Below, piece by piece: positions 33,943 through 44,899 of a stretch of DNA of 64,000 bases (positions are counted from its first letter, which is position 1; each line of letters opens with the position of its first letter). The notes beneath the pieces were generated by a model that was not told the DNA's origin, searched no databases, and saw only the letters and a program-made list of their open reading frames with translations. Position numbers and translations under genes: made by a program. The DNA is taken from positions 2,480,001 through 2,544,000 of the forward strand of contig NC_061482.1 of NCBI RefSeq assembly GCF_022581195.2, read 5' to 3'. Origin of the DNA: Helicoverpa zea. Taxonomy: Eukaryota; Arthropoda; Insecta; Lepidoptera; Noctuidae.

Positions 33943-35154
33943 CATGTAAATCAATCAAATATATGGAACACTTAGGTAAGTCACAAGGTTTAAAGGCTAA
34001 AAACTCAAATCTTGTTTGTAAACCTACCGAAAGCACGTGGCGTTTTTCGGACAATATCGTTCAGATATTTGAACAACAAAAACAAAAACAAAGCAATTCT
34101 TCTTCTATTTTTGAACGAGACTACTATTACGTGTTAAAAAGTAAACAAAACACCAGACAGATTTAGACGCCATCTTCTTTTTGCAAAGCGGTTGTGCTTG
34201 AATGAAACGTTTTAGATCCAATTGAAATATTTTAAAAATAATAAAATAAGCTGGTGGCTGAGTCATCTGTGCATCTCTTTCGTAGATATAACTGTTGTTT
34301 TAGTTACGAAGAATGAAAACTTATCGGCCTTATGCAATCTCACGTGTGCTTAAAAAAACAAAGCTATCCAAAGACAATCAATGTGTTATATATAGAGTAA
34401 TGCATGGGAAACATTAGCAACGCAATAACATATCCGTTCAGGAATTAAATATATCAATATTTATGAAATTTTTTGATGAAATGTTATGGAATGCATATTT
34501 GCAAGACTAAACTAAACCATTCTCTTACATTACATAGACATAATCACAATAGACAGGTAACTACCAATATAGCAACTGAACCTTCTAGATTTAATTAAAA
34601 CAAGATTGTTTTGATAGCAATACAGGTGCGTTACTTAACTTTATAGATCAAAAGTGGAGAAAACGTGAGGCTACGTCTGAGGCAGGCTTTTGCAATAAAA
34701 CCAGTCAGGTACCGACAATAGGAAATGCACTGCGTGTACGTAAGAGTTAAATTAGTCAATTTTTCATCATCGCGGTATTATTTCCTTAGGGTGGCAACAT
34801 TGTAACGTACGTCTTGATGACAGAAACGTCACGCGTTGCGTCAGTCAGTCAGTTCAACCGACTGATTACGAAAGCTGAATGCGTAGGACTGTTTGGTAGT
34901 AAGTACGGTAGAACAAATGTTTGAGGTTTGAACGGCCATGCTTGTCGCGTGCTAAGCCAGTATCAATTAGTGTAAACGTACAATGACAGGCGATATCTCC
35001 TTCAAAGATCGCAATTATCTAACCAGCAATAAAACTGTAATATTACGTCACGAATTGTTGCGACCGCAAAGGATAAATTCGCTGAGTTTGGTGCCAAATA
35101 TTTCATAAAGTACTCACGGTTTCAGGCAATTACTGAGAGAACTGCTACCTACAC
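33943..35154. other. Unannotated non-coding DNA
   Basis: No gene or repeat copy is supported. The frame at 33897-34166 starts in the (GAT)n tail and is Gln/Ser/Lys-rich by composition only. Confidence 0.4.
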
Positions 35155-35262
35155 CAAGATAAAATGTAGCCTATATTTTGTTCTGATTTGTAAGCTATAT
35201 TGTTACAGAGTTTTGTCAAAATATCTTCAGCCGTTAAAGCGTAATTGACAATCAAGCACCCA
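35155..35262 (+). repeat. T1-type repeat fragment
   Basis: AAGATAAAATGTAGCCTATA, CAAAATATCTTCAGCCGTTA and AAGCGTAATTGACA resemble the T1 layout (a 'tagcctat' block, then 'cagccgtt', then a 'gcgt' block). Confidence 0.45.
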
Positions 35263-35327
35263 CATTTCATAATCTAGTCTCCCTACACAATGTATCACAA
35301 ACATTTGGCCCAAACATTTGACCAAAC

Positions 35328-35561
35328 GTGTCATTACATTTAATTGGAAGCACACACGAAAGAAAACGTATCACGATTACGATTACCGGTGACCATGTGA
35401 AGATTGTTCTTATACGTGTCTATAGTCGAGTTCACGAAAAGGTCAGGCGCATTTATTACAAAGTCGTTATGTTGAGAGTAAATAGTACGGAGGCCGTTTC
35501 ATGGTATAGTCAGCTTGGCTTCATTCAAAGAAAGGACGGTATACTGAGGAAGGAAAGATGA
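35328..35561 (+). CDS. Possible GNAT-acetyltransferase-like terminal segment
   Basis: An open frame of 77 codons ends in TGA. Its last third, RRIYYKVVMLRVNSTEAVSW followed by YSQLGFIQRKDG, resembles the end of the acetyl-CoA-binding fold in GNAT N-acetyltransferases. The pattern is a beta-strand ending L-x-V, then N, a small helix with A-V-x-W-Y, then L-G-F. If it is an exon, the acceptor could be TGTCTATAG|T at 35425/35426, leaving about 45 codons before the stop. The first part of the frame has no domain signal and may be intron. No upstream exon with the GNAT Q/R-x-x-G-x-G/A loop was found nearby and no poly(A) signal stands out. Alternatives are a processed-gene fragment, or chance. Confidence 0.25.
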   Translation: MSLHLIGSTHERKRITITITGDHVKIVLIRVYSRVHEKVRRIYYKVVMLRVNSTEAVSWYSQLGFIQRKDGILRKER

Positions 35562-35724
35562 GCAGAGGTGTCATAAGGCAGGTAGGTCAAAGGTTCTTGA
35601 TTCTAGGTCAAATAAGCAGGCATTTAAGGGCGCTCCAAATCCTCTTTCTAACTGTTCTAGAAATCTGATTGAGTATATAAGAGTCGGTATATAAGGCTCC
35701 CCTTAGATGTTAATAGATTTCGAT

Positions 35725-35870
35725 GGCCCGATAGTTGACTGACTGATTATTTTGGAGATAATCGTGACTCCAATCAAATATTTTTTCAGTCGGAGACAGT
35801 ACCATTCATCTCCATACTGATAGATATCGCAGGCAAACTAGGATAAGACTAAAAGTTAGCAGTATATGAA
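35725..35870 (+). mobile_element. M1 element, strongly decayed
   Basis: GATGGCCCGATAGTTGACTG, CGTGACTCCAATCAAATATT, CCATTCATCTCCATACTGAT and AAGACTAAAAGTTAGCAGTA follow the M1 order with many changes. Confidence 0.5.
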
Positions 35871-36079
35871 AACTTTTAAGATAATCTGTGGTATATATCT
35901 ACTTAGATACTTACTTCTTGAATGACTACTTACGTGTGGTTTATAACGTGTTATCCGATGCCCTATAGTGAAGCATAAACGGGATGAGTCAATGCGAATA
36001 GTCTTAAAACTATAATTAAGCATCCTTTACTTAAAGCACTTGGTTGTAAAAAAGAGGAAACGGATCTTTATACCTCCTG

Positions 36080-36649
36080 TTTTTAGGGTTCCGTAGCCAA
36101 AATGGCAAAAACGGAACCCTTATAGTTTCGTCATGTCCGTCTGTCCGTCTGTCCGTCTGTCCGTCTGTCACAGCCGATTTACTCGGAAACTATAAGTACT
36201 ACAGTGATGAAATTTGATGGGAATATGTGTTGTATGAACCGCTACAAAAATATGACACTAAATAGTAAAAAAAAGAATTGGGGGTGGGGCCCCCCATACA
36301 TGTAACTGAGGGATGAAATTTTTTTTTTCGATGTACATACCCGTGTGGGGTATCAATGGAAAGGTCTTTTAAAATGATATAAAGTTTTCTAAAAAACATT
36401 TTTCTTAAAGTGAACGGTTTTTGAGATATCAGCTCTCAAAGTCGTAAAAAGTATGTCCCCCCCCCCTCTATTTTTATAACTACGGGGTATAAAATTCTAA
36501 AAAAAATAGAGGTGATGCATGCTAATTAACTCTTTCAACGATTTTTGGTTTGATCAAAGTATCTCTTATAGTTTTTGAGATAGGTTGATTTAACTGTAAT
36601 TTACGGAACCCTTCGTGCACGAGTCCGACTCGCACTTGGCCGGTTTTTA
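36080..36649 (+). mobile_element. GP repeat, most complete copy (570 bp)
   Basis: It runs from TTTTTAGGGTTCCGTAGCC through AAAACGGAACCCTTATAG and a (GTCCGTCT)n array, then GATGAAATTTGATGGGAATA, GGGGTGGGGCCCCCCATACA and a C-run. It ends TTACGGAACCCTTCGTGCAC, GAGTCCGACTCGCACTTGGC, CGGTTTTT. Nothing protein-coding is evident. It serves as reference for the fragments at 2122 and 15756. I recall this repeat as widespread in Lepidoptera; its transposon class is unsettled to me. Confidence 0.75.
36135..36169 (+). repeat. (GTCCGTCT)4 tandem array in the GP repeat
   Basis: Four exact 8-bp units plus GTC. It belongs to the GP element, whose other copies have shorter or degenerate versions (CTGTCCATCTGTC at 15808). 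Confidence 0.95.
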
Positions 36650-36916
36650 CCATATCGTTTTGCAATCCTATCCTAATGTTCTCTGTCATTGGACTTAATC
36701 TTATCAGTTTTATTTAATTTTGCTCTCTATTATCAAGAAGATCTAGTTTTTCAGTAAGTTCCTTTTCTCCTTCAGAGGTCCGGAACATTAAATAGAGACG
36801 GAATTTAATTCTAATTAAGTTATATTATGACGCTCTAACCTCTGCATAAATTATGGTCAAAATATAGACATTTTTTTTTTCGAAATTAGCTTTTTAACTC
36901 TATTTTTTTCTCCTAA

Positions 36917-37103
36917 CGGCCAGTTTCTTCATCAAAAGTTAAAGTTAAAGTAATGTCTAAAGTAAAAGTAACGGTCAAATTCGTTTTTTCAAGGCTAAAG
37001 TGACAGCAAAACTAATAGAAAAATTTAATTTAACTGTTACTTTTACTTAAGACATTACTTTAGCCATAACTTTAACTTTAACTTTTGATGAAGAAACTGG
37101 CCG
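36917..37103. mobile_element. Harbinger-like MITE (187 bp)
   Basis: CGGCCAGTTTCTTCATCAAA followed by AGTTAAAGTTAAAG is mirrored by the right end (37036-37103). The right arm has about 12 extra bases (a second TTTAGCCATAA-like block) that the left arm lacks. TAA at 36914-36916 and 37104-37106 is the expected TWA duplication. Non-coding. Confidence 0.88.
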
Positions 37104-37106
37104 TAA

Positions 37107-39307
37107 ATGAGGCCTAAACTAGCTAAAGAAAGTAGTTAATTACCAAAATATTGTCGCACAGTACATCACCTTAGCCTTGCGGCGCACGTGTGTGCGCGAG
37201 CGCAGGCACAGGCCTTCACACGAATCGAACATGTTTCTTCACATTTCGCGGCTCCATCCGGCATTTATACAGATTTAAACGTCTTTTAGATCAAAATAAC
37301 CATTGTTTTTTATGACGACGTTGGTATAGCTTCGGGGAACCTTTTTTTAACTGTAACCGTCGTACAAAAAAAAATCTAAATGTCTGTTGAAAAATTTCAG
37401 ACGTTGAAATAAGGTCCATTATGAAGCCACGCTTTTTTTAGACAATTGTGCAACAGATGATTAAGTTTTTGTAGTTAGGCTGAAAATGTTTGGTATGAAT
37501 GTTTTCTAAGCTTTGGATAACTTACTGAACTGTCATAATTTTCGAAAGAGAAATAATACATTTAATCGTTTAGCTTTCTTTGACCTGAAAGCGCTTAATA
37601 AATGTGTGATTTGAAAACACAAAGGCTTGATGAAAGTCGTGGTATAAGTAACTGGGAAATATGGATTTTTAATACTACCGGAAGAAATGCCTAGCAAGTG
37701 TTTTAATTTCACCATTTACACATGAGTACATAGGTTTGCTCGAAGTTTTACCTATTTCATAAGTCTACTTTAGTTTAAAAAAAATTTTCACTCATCTGTT
37801 TTTTCTATTACCTACATGAGTATATTTTTAACAAAATCTACTTAGGTACTTATGTACTGCAACCAAAACTTCTAAACTTTAAGTGGGTAAGCCTCATTTC
37901 GAAATAAAATTTAGGCACGCACCCGAGTTATCTCAATCGATCTATTTATGGGATAAGCAATACATTCCATAAAGGATTTAAACACAGTCAGTCAGAGAAT
38001 ATCCTAATTTTCTGTGATAAAAAAGCATTCTTGTTACGGTATTGCACTGGATCTACTTAATACATTTTTCATAGACGCGCCCACTCTTGCCGCAACTGGA
38101 GTCTACTTAAATCATGTTACTGCTTTATAAAAATACTTATAGGTCCAAATTTCATTAGGAAAAAGCTGAACAGAGCGGAGAAACTCAGAATCCCTTATTC
38201 AAACTTGGCAGCAAAACAGCTCCCAAAACACACACCGTTCACCACTTCCTATATGTTTTTTTTCTGGATTGATATAAGTAGAACATTTTAAACAAGCCAA
38301 TAGGCAGGTATAGTTTTAGACTGGTTATTTACAACCTGAGCTTTAATACTTCTACTTACAAATACTCGCATTATTTTCTCAAGCCACTGAGCATGACAAC
38401 TACTATAATAAAACCGACCCATAAAACCATAGAATAAACATTACTAACTTCAGTACAACCAAGTTATTCTCCAGAAGCGAGCTAGCATAACATATTACGA
38501 CTATGTTCTTGTGTCATACGAAACACATAAAAAGTGGATGAATGTAGTGTATTTGTGCTCACATTCTCCGTGGAAAAAAGGCTTAAAACGTTTACATAAT
38601 CTCTATTTCCTACGTATAAGGAACTCCTTGGAAATATTTACGTAAACAACCGTACTACAAAACGTATCGACAGTTTAATTGGAGCACTGGCCGATGTCGT
38701 AACTCTAGTTGTTGAGTGAAAACTTACTGCTTTCCAAAGAATTATTTAAACTGAATTTAAGAAAAAGTACCTATTTAAAGTTTTTGGTCGGCACGCGACA
38801 TACAGGTACGTTACATATTTGTAGAGTACTTAACATATACTCAAAAGTACATATGAACAGCACATCAATCTACGTAAATTTCTTCAATAGGTTTTCAACT
38901 TTATCTCAATAGAGAGGAAGATCAATGTTTGATTAGTAAAATTTGACAGATTCGGGAAGGTTAACCTAATGGCGTCGTACGTTCCAACATAGGTAATCAT
39001 ATAACCTTATTTTAGTAAATAATACCTAAAAAATAAATCCACAATAAAAATAAATAAAATAGATATTCTTGTCTACCATTAACAAAACTACCAACCTACA
39101 AAAGCCTAAACCATGTGCATTGTGCATTACTTTTTCATGCGACGGTCGTGTCGCAAGACCGCCTGATTGTAATGTCGTTCGACTTTCGAGCACCGAGCTA
39201 CCGACCTGCATCGGAACCGGCCGCTGCCTAACTATCTCAGAACCTACGAGTAATTAGCTAATCACGAATTGCACAATTAAACTGGCAACTGTCTGTTTAT
39301 CTCAACT
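37107..39307. other. Unannotated AT-rich DNA
   Basis: No gene or related repeat is supported in this 2.2-kb stretch. A local GC-richer patch near 37185-37220 (GCGGCGCACGTGTGTGCGCG) forms a short imperfect palindrome only. Confidence 0.4.
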
Positions 39308-39707
39308 AAGAGTGCGCATACTGTAGAGTGTAGACTAAATAGTCGGTCGACAGTTGCCCCGATGCTTGTCTAAAATATGTTTTTAACGAAAACCTTTTTT
39401 GAAATTCAAATTCAGAATCTTTATTGCGAACTGAGTAGGTACAAAAGATCTTATAACTAGGTAGTCTAGGTACGTTCTTAGAACTTAGTTGCCTATTAAG
39501 GCATTGCAATTTCTTGAAAAAAATACATATAAATGTGTATTAAGTCTGTCTGTAGTTTGACATACATCTTAATCCAATCAGTTTTCAGTCAGCCTGATAC
39601 CGGTTAAATACCTGATGTTTCTAATGAGCGTACTTACTTCCATTCATCTTCGTACCGATTTATGAGCCCAAATTATCGGCCGACTAAAAGTTTGCAGTGT
39701 GTGCTTG
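39308..39707 (+). mobile_element. M1 element with an insertion
   Basis: The left end carries GAGTGCGCATACTGTAGAGT and GTAGACTAAATAGTCGGTCG. The right end carries CATCTTCGTACCGATTTATG and ATCGGCCGACTAAAAGTTTG, then CAGTGTGTGC. The family block is CCTGATACCGGTTAAATACC. About 110 bp (39398-39510: TTTGAAATTCAAATTCAGAA, CTTTATT and onward) look like a separate repeat inserted in it, similar to the insert at 25216. Confidence 0.75.
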
Positions 39708-40287
39708 TACTAACAGTTATTACGGCAAAATTGAAACAGGTCGAACATTAATAAAGTGTGCAGTTTTTTCTAGTATCACAGTTCATTAAAACAGTATTCA
39801 ATACAGAATAAGTGCACTACCGTGAGAAACGGGCGCTGCTGTTTATTCAATAACCATTTTATTGATCTAGAAACGGAATAGACTGAATTGTAAAGTCAGA
39901 ATGGCTTACTTAAGTACCTACTGTAAAACGTAGCTCGGGTACAAGGATCATTAGGGATACTCTTTAATAAAAACCTTCATGAAATCCTCTCAAATAAATA
40001 CCTCCACCATCTTTCAACTTCTGTTTAACTGTGACAGTGGCTCTCTTATAAAATATTGTATCTTCATAAAAACCTATTTTATCTTATTTTAAGTTCGAAT
40101 TTTCAATCATCAGTTAATTTCTATCTGTACGTGTGACTGTGTTTTTTCTTTTGTAAAAAACGTCAACGTCAGAACGTCAAACATATTGTTCAGATGAAAG
40201 TCATCTGGCGATTGAAAATCTCGCCCCTTAAAATACTATAATTGAAACGTTTGTCCGCCCTTTGCACCAGCATTAATTTAAACCCAT
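39708..40287. other. Unannotated AT-rich DNA
   Basis: No feature is recognised here. Confidence 0.4.
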
Positions 40288-40303
40288 ATACAAACTCTAT
40301 AGT

Positions 40304-40357
40304 CATCATCATCCGCCGAGCCTTTTTCCCAACTATGTTGGGGTCGACTTCCAGTCC
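40304..40357 (-). mobile_element. 54-bp tail-only SINE-A/LINE insertion with 16-bp target duplication
   Basis: Only CATCATCATCCGCCGAGCC, CCCAACTATGTTGGGGTCGA and CTTCCAGTCC are present, the extreme 3' end of the family. It is flanked by ATACAAACTCTATAGT at 40288-40303 and 40358-40373. This shows that the tail is the part recognised by the retrotransposition machinery. Confidence 0.9.
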
Positions 40358-40373
40358 ATACAAACTCTATAGT

Positions 40374-40739
40374 ACCCACATTAATTTGATTTCCTATACT
40401 TTATAGTCTAGTTATGAAGACTTTTTTTGGTTACTGGTGTCAGCTCCAATTAACAGTTGAATAGTTTTCTTCGCGGTGACGGAGTTACGCAGCCTGAATG
40501 CCTATTTTTAGGGCACAAAAAACCGGCGCCCGCGCAACTATCGTAAGGCGCTAGAGTAGGTGCGCTTGAGTTGCGTCTACGCTGTCTCTGTATTTGTAAC
40601 TACCTAGGGAAATGTTCATCGAAAATAAATGTCTGTTTCATAAAAAACTGTTTAAGTACCTACTTTGAAAATCGAACGAGAAATTTTATAGCAAAAAGTG
40701 GTTTTCAAAAGCTGCCGTTTAAATTGACAGTGAACTTGG
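40374..40739. other. Unannotated non-coding DNA
   Basis: No feature is supported. The frame at 40571-40864 runs into the inverted-repeat element that follows. Confidence 0.4.
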
Positions 40740-40879
40740 AGTATAATCCATTTCACGAAAGAAGTCCCGCGGAAAATTGTGGAACTATATATTTTTGTAC
40801 GTATTTACTGAGCTACCGCATAGACACTAACGCTGCATCAGAATCTGCGGGTAATTTTTCGTGAAATGGAATTTACTAT
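40740..40879. mobile_element. 140-bp inverted-repeat element (MITE)
   Basis: AGTATAATCCATTTCACGAA at the left is mirrored by TTCGTGAAATGGAATTTACT at the right with a few mismatches. The interior has CCCGCGGAAAATTGTGG and CATAGACACTAACGCTGCAT. No clear target duplication. Confidence 0.6.
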
Positions 40880-41730
40880 ATAGGTACTAATACAAAGAAA
40901 ATGTAACATTTAGTTTACCCCAGAAATATTCACACCAAAAAGTTTGTATAATTCGCACATATTTCAATCCAAAAGTCAGTCACACGAACATTACGTCACG
41001 TATTAACTAATAGTTACTGCCCAACGTTCTTTTGTATTTGTTGTTGAGTTCACGCAAAAATTTGAATTGTTTATAACATACGTTTTACCTGCGTCAGTTA
41101 GGAAGAATTTACTAATGTTACTTGTGAGAAGACGGCAGATATGGAATTTCAATAATCTTTCTATCTATAGATTTGCCTGCTTTCTGGTACATTATGAGTC
41201 CATCCCTTCATGGACGATTTTGTTAGAAAAAGAAGGCTGTTGGCGCTTGATGGTTAACCATGCGTATATTTTGATAGGATTATAACATTAACCTCATAAA
41301 AGTAATATCATTTTATCGAAAAAATGCAGTAAATCAGACCACCTTTATAAGCGGAGCGAATCTCACAGAACTCAAATGAATGGCAAAATAAAAAACTTTG
41401 CTTTGACGCAATCATTAATTACGATTCTTTTACACGAATGGCGCCCAACTAATTAAATCAGACTAGGCTTAGAATTAACCGATTTCACTTTAAAATGTAT
41501 GTTTAAGTAGGCAAAAGGGTCGAGCGATGCAACATTGTACTAGGACGGCATAACTTAGTAGATAGTTTGATTTATCAGCGTCACTTGGTGTCAATGACAT
41601 CTCAAGAATGAAATGTGACCTATTGCCTTTCACGATGTTGCGTTTGTCGACTAAAAAATGTTTTTTTTTTCACTAGGCTTTTGCGTCATGCACATCTGTG
41701 GTAGCTGTTACGAGTGGTTGGAAGCAAGAA
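40880..41730. other. Unannotated AT-rich DNA
   Basis: No feature is recognised here. Confidence 0.4.
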
Positions 41731-41791
41731 ACCAAGGAGTTTCGGGTTGCCTTGCCAGGGTAACTGGGTTGAGGAGGTTGGATAGACAGGC
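41731..41791 (+). mobile_element. SINE-A middle fragment
   Basis: ACCAAGGAGTTTCGGGTTGC, CTTGCCAGGGTAACTGGGTT and GAGGAGGTTGGATAGACAGG match the centre of the SINE-A tail. Both ends are missing. Confidence 0.75.
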
Positions 41792-41881
41792 AAAAAAAAA
41801 TGCGAAAATAAGATCCAATGGAAATCTAAGATCTTGTGCCAGCAATACCCTTAATCAGGGTACTATCATGAAATATTTTTC

Positions 41882-41908
41882 AAAACCAAAGTAAAATACT
41901 TTGGTTTT
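41882..41908. repeat. Short perfect hairpin
   Basis: AAAACCAAAGTA and TACTTTGGTTTT are mirrored around AAA. Probably chance or a small repeat; function not claimed. Confidence 0.8.
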
Positions 41909-42302
41909 TTCTCGTCATATGATAAAGACGCTCGAAAACTTAGTCTAGAAACCTGACATTTTGAAACGATTTAACCACTCTCTACGTGCAGATAAAACCG
42001 CGGGAAACAGCTACAGCATCATCTAGAAACCAAACACCGTCCTTTTTTCATTAATTTGTAATTTCTATTAACAAACCCGTGTACGCCATCTTAGTGGCAA
42101 GCAAGGTCAGTCAACCATAGACAAGATGAACGCATAAACACTATATAGTCGCTTCCCGCCATATCGGGAAACTTGTATTTTGGCCAGAGACTATCAACTT
42201 GAGGTCGTTATCATTTCGACTGAGATCGTCTCGGACTAATCGAGATGACTCGATACTTGACTCTACTGTTTAATTACTCTACTTAATTACGTATAAGATC
42301 AG
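41909..42302. other. Unannotated non-coding DNA with an H1 end
   Basis: GATAAAACCGCGGGAAACAG (41991-42010) looks like an isolated H1 3' end. Nothing else is supported. Confidence 0.4.
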
Positions 42303-42543
42303 GTTATTAATCATTGTTATATTGCTAAAGTTGCTAAATGAAGAGCATAGCTTGGATGATGATGACATGAAGGAGTGCCAGGTGTCACGATGTCACGGAA
42401 AGAGCGAAGTGGAGAAGAAAAATTATGAAAGTTTACCCCACCACCATGTGGGATACATAGCAGGAAAGAGAGAGAGATATACATATATGATCTAGTTATT
42501 AAACATCGTGATATTGCCAAAGCTGCTTAATGAAGAGTATAGC
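42303..42543 (+). repeat. 49-bp direct repeats, period 192 bp
   Basis: Copies lie at 42303-42351 and 42495-42543: GTTATTAA(T/A)CAT(T/C)GT, ATATTGC(T/C)AAAG(T/C)TGCT, AATGAAGAG(C/T)ATAGC. The 143 bp between them include GATGTCACGGAAAGAGCGAA and AGGAAAGAGAGAGAG. The arrangement suggests an old local duplication or an element with direct terminal repeats. Confidence 0.75.
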
Positions 42544-43550
42544 ATTTAATTAGTTTTTGATGCCCTGATCATGCATGAAATGTAAAGCTAAATCACCTGA
42601 AAACCTAGCAACTAGAGTCATTTTCTCTAATAATTAAGGTTGCATTATATAAAGTTACATATACAATCAACTTTAATTTAGGTATCTAGAAGTCTATTGT
42701 CAAAATGATAACCTTAAACTTTTATCTTAGCCACAATGAAAAGAAAAATGCCTCAGATAACGAACTCAACAAAAGAAAATATTTGATAATAGGGTCATTA
42801 GTTGCATAACAGTATGAGAACATAAAAATGAACTGTGCATTATTTCTAAAAGTTCTGATAAGCAGTACAAATAATACCAACAATTTTCGTAGTGCGATAC
42901 GATCGAAATAACCTTCCTTGGCGTAACTTAAGAACATAATTCAAGTTTTCAACAATCGTATTGTTATCGAATCTATCTCGACTCGAGGTCAGTCAGGTGC
43001 CCGACTGCTTGAGTGCCTGACTGACGGTAAAGACCGCAAACCATAAAACAATGGGTTTAGTTATTGTACAATTATAAGAAATATTGTACTAATACATACC
43101 CTACCAATGCTTCTATTAAATACTGCTCATCGCACGACGCGACAAAGTTGAGTCGTGCATCAAGTAAGTTTTGACATTTATGACATTAAATTGTGGGTTT
43201 TTGAAGTGTTCATTTCAAACTATTAATGTATATTTAATTAGTTACTATTTCATTGTTCCTGCTGTTGAGTTTAGTCCCACAATTACCTATAGCTGTTAAC
43301 TTATTTAACTCCTAAAAGCAAGTACGAATTAAATTGGTGGCCTCTCGTGTTACATTTGACTGCTGTATATGAATGCACTTAGTTTAAATTGGACCATTGT
43401 AAGCTTTTTGAAATAAATCTTACATTAAATATCTGATGTAGAAAAAAAAATATATAACAGAATAAGACTTCTAGTTGCATTAAGAGCGGAAAAACACTAG
43501 CTTTTTTTAACCTTCACTAGGATATTAAATAGAAAAACGAAAAAAAAATG
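42544..43550. other. Unannotated AT-rich DNA
   Basis: No gene or related repeat is supported. Confidence 0.4.
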
Positions 43551-44534
43551 TATATGTTATGGACCAAGTGATAAATTGGGCAGTATACATAATGCCCGGT
43601 CATTATGAATAATGCCCAATATGAGAGTGCAATTTGATAATAATTATTCAAACAATCAAATTGACCGGGCACTATACATATTGCCCGTGACCTTTTGGGC
43701 AAAGTAATACAAACATATTTAATTTCATTTTTTTATTGTTATAGACATTTCACTTAAAATAAACTAAATATAACACATCCCATATCAATTGACAGAGTAT
43801 AAAAGTAGGCATGCAACATGCAGCAAGCATGGCTTCTGTCACGGCTCCGGCGCTGCGGGGCTCCGGCGGTCCCATGCGAGCTTATCGTCGCAGATGGTTT
43901 TCACGCTCACCACCGCAGCTTCGGCTTGCTGGCCGGCTCCCGGCCAGCCTCAGCCGCGGCGGCGAGCGCTTCAACTACCTGCGCCTCAGCTCGCAGGCCG
44001 CCTCGCCCCTCCGTGCCTACGCGGTTTTGAATTGCACTCTAGGGGTAGGGCAGACAAGACTACGTGGAGTCGGTTTTGCAGCGATTCGTTTTCGTCACTA
44101 AGTTCAGTTTTTAATACAATGTTTTGAATCCAAATTAAATTCTACCATAAAAAAACGAGCCAAGAAAAATGCGATCAAGAAAAACGAGGCCGAGTTAGTA
44201 AATTAGATGACAATTGTCCAATTAATAGTTTTGTGCCTAGACTTATAATTTCCCATTAAAATGGAACATATAATTTAAAACAATAATCATAAAATATGTA
44301 GCAAGTAACCGGATTTATTTATTAGAACAACTGCCACCCTCGCACCGCATAAAATATAGCTTTATTATCAAATTGCCCAACTGTCATGTAGCAATATAAT
44401 AATGCCCGTGCAATGTGATAAATAATGAAGTTAAGATAGTTATTAATCACTTGGCCCGATAAAGCTAGACATTATTCATAATGCTCGGGCATTATAAATA
44501 ATGCCCGAATTAATCACATGGTCCATAACATATA
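43551..44534. mobile_element. ~984-bp inverted-repeat transposon with GC-rich core
   Basis: Left end TATATGTTATGGACCAAGTG is mirrored by the right end CATGGTCCATAACATATA. Both flanks carry several copies of a GGGCATTAT / ATAATGCCC motif in both orientations (left near 43585-43690, right near 44400-44515), typical of subterminal transposase-binding arrays. The centre (43811-44101) is strikingly GC-rich. No transposase domain is visible, so it is probably non-autonomous. The TATA at the ends leaves the exact target duplication ambiguous. Confidence 0.75.
43811..44101 (+). other. GC-rich core with all three forward frames open
   Basis: Frames of 112, 96 and 70 codons overlap on the plus strand. 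The 96-codon frame begins MQHAASMASVTAPALRGSGG; all are rich in Ala, Arg, Pro and Ser, as expected when stop codons are rare because of GC content. CTGGCCGGCTCCCGGCCAG (43929-43947) forms a strong local stem. I do not consider this a protein gene, but it is a conserved-looking passenger of the transposon. Confidence 0.5.
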
Positions 44535-44899
44535 TATGAATTTAGGATATCCCAAACTTTAAGTCTTAAAAAAGATATAATAAGTTTTTATTGGCACTGT
44601 TTTACTTAGACAATAAGTCACAACAAGAATTCATTAGGTACAAAAACACTTATTGTGTCACATCTACACTCAACAAAAATATATCATAACCATTTTTTGC
44701 GTACCATAGCCAATAAATATGGCGACACTATTATCCATAAGGCGGATACAGTCAATGTCTGTCAGTTCGTATTATTAATTTAATCGCTGTAAGCACCGTG
44801 AATGTTCGCCGTTCAAACAAATACAACCTTATGAAGGACATTGGTCCAATACTTCAGTAATAGGTGCTAACAACACAACAGTCACTTGTTCTACACGCA
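44535..44899. other. Unannotated AT-rich DNA
   Basis: No feature is recognised here. Confidence 0.4.

Noticed and set aside
36135..36169. CRISPR-like or regulatory tandem array
   Set aside because: Units are 8 bp, directly adjacent with no spacers, and belong to the GP repeat.
43789..44127. Overlapping frames of 112, 96 and 70 codons as protein genes
   Set aside because: All three forward frames are open because the DNA is GC-rich and poor in stop codons; they lie inside a transposon and have low-complexity Ala/Arg/Pro/Ser composition.
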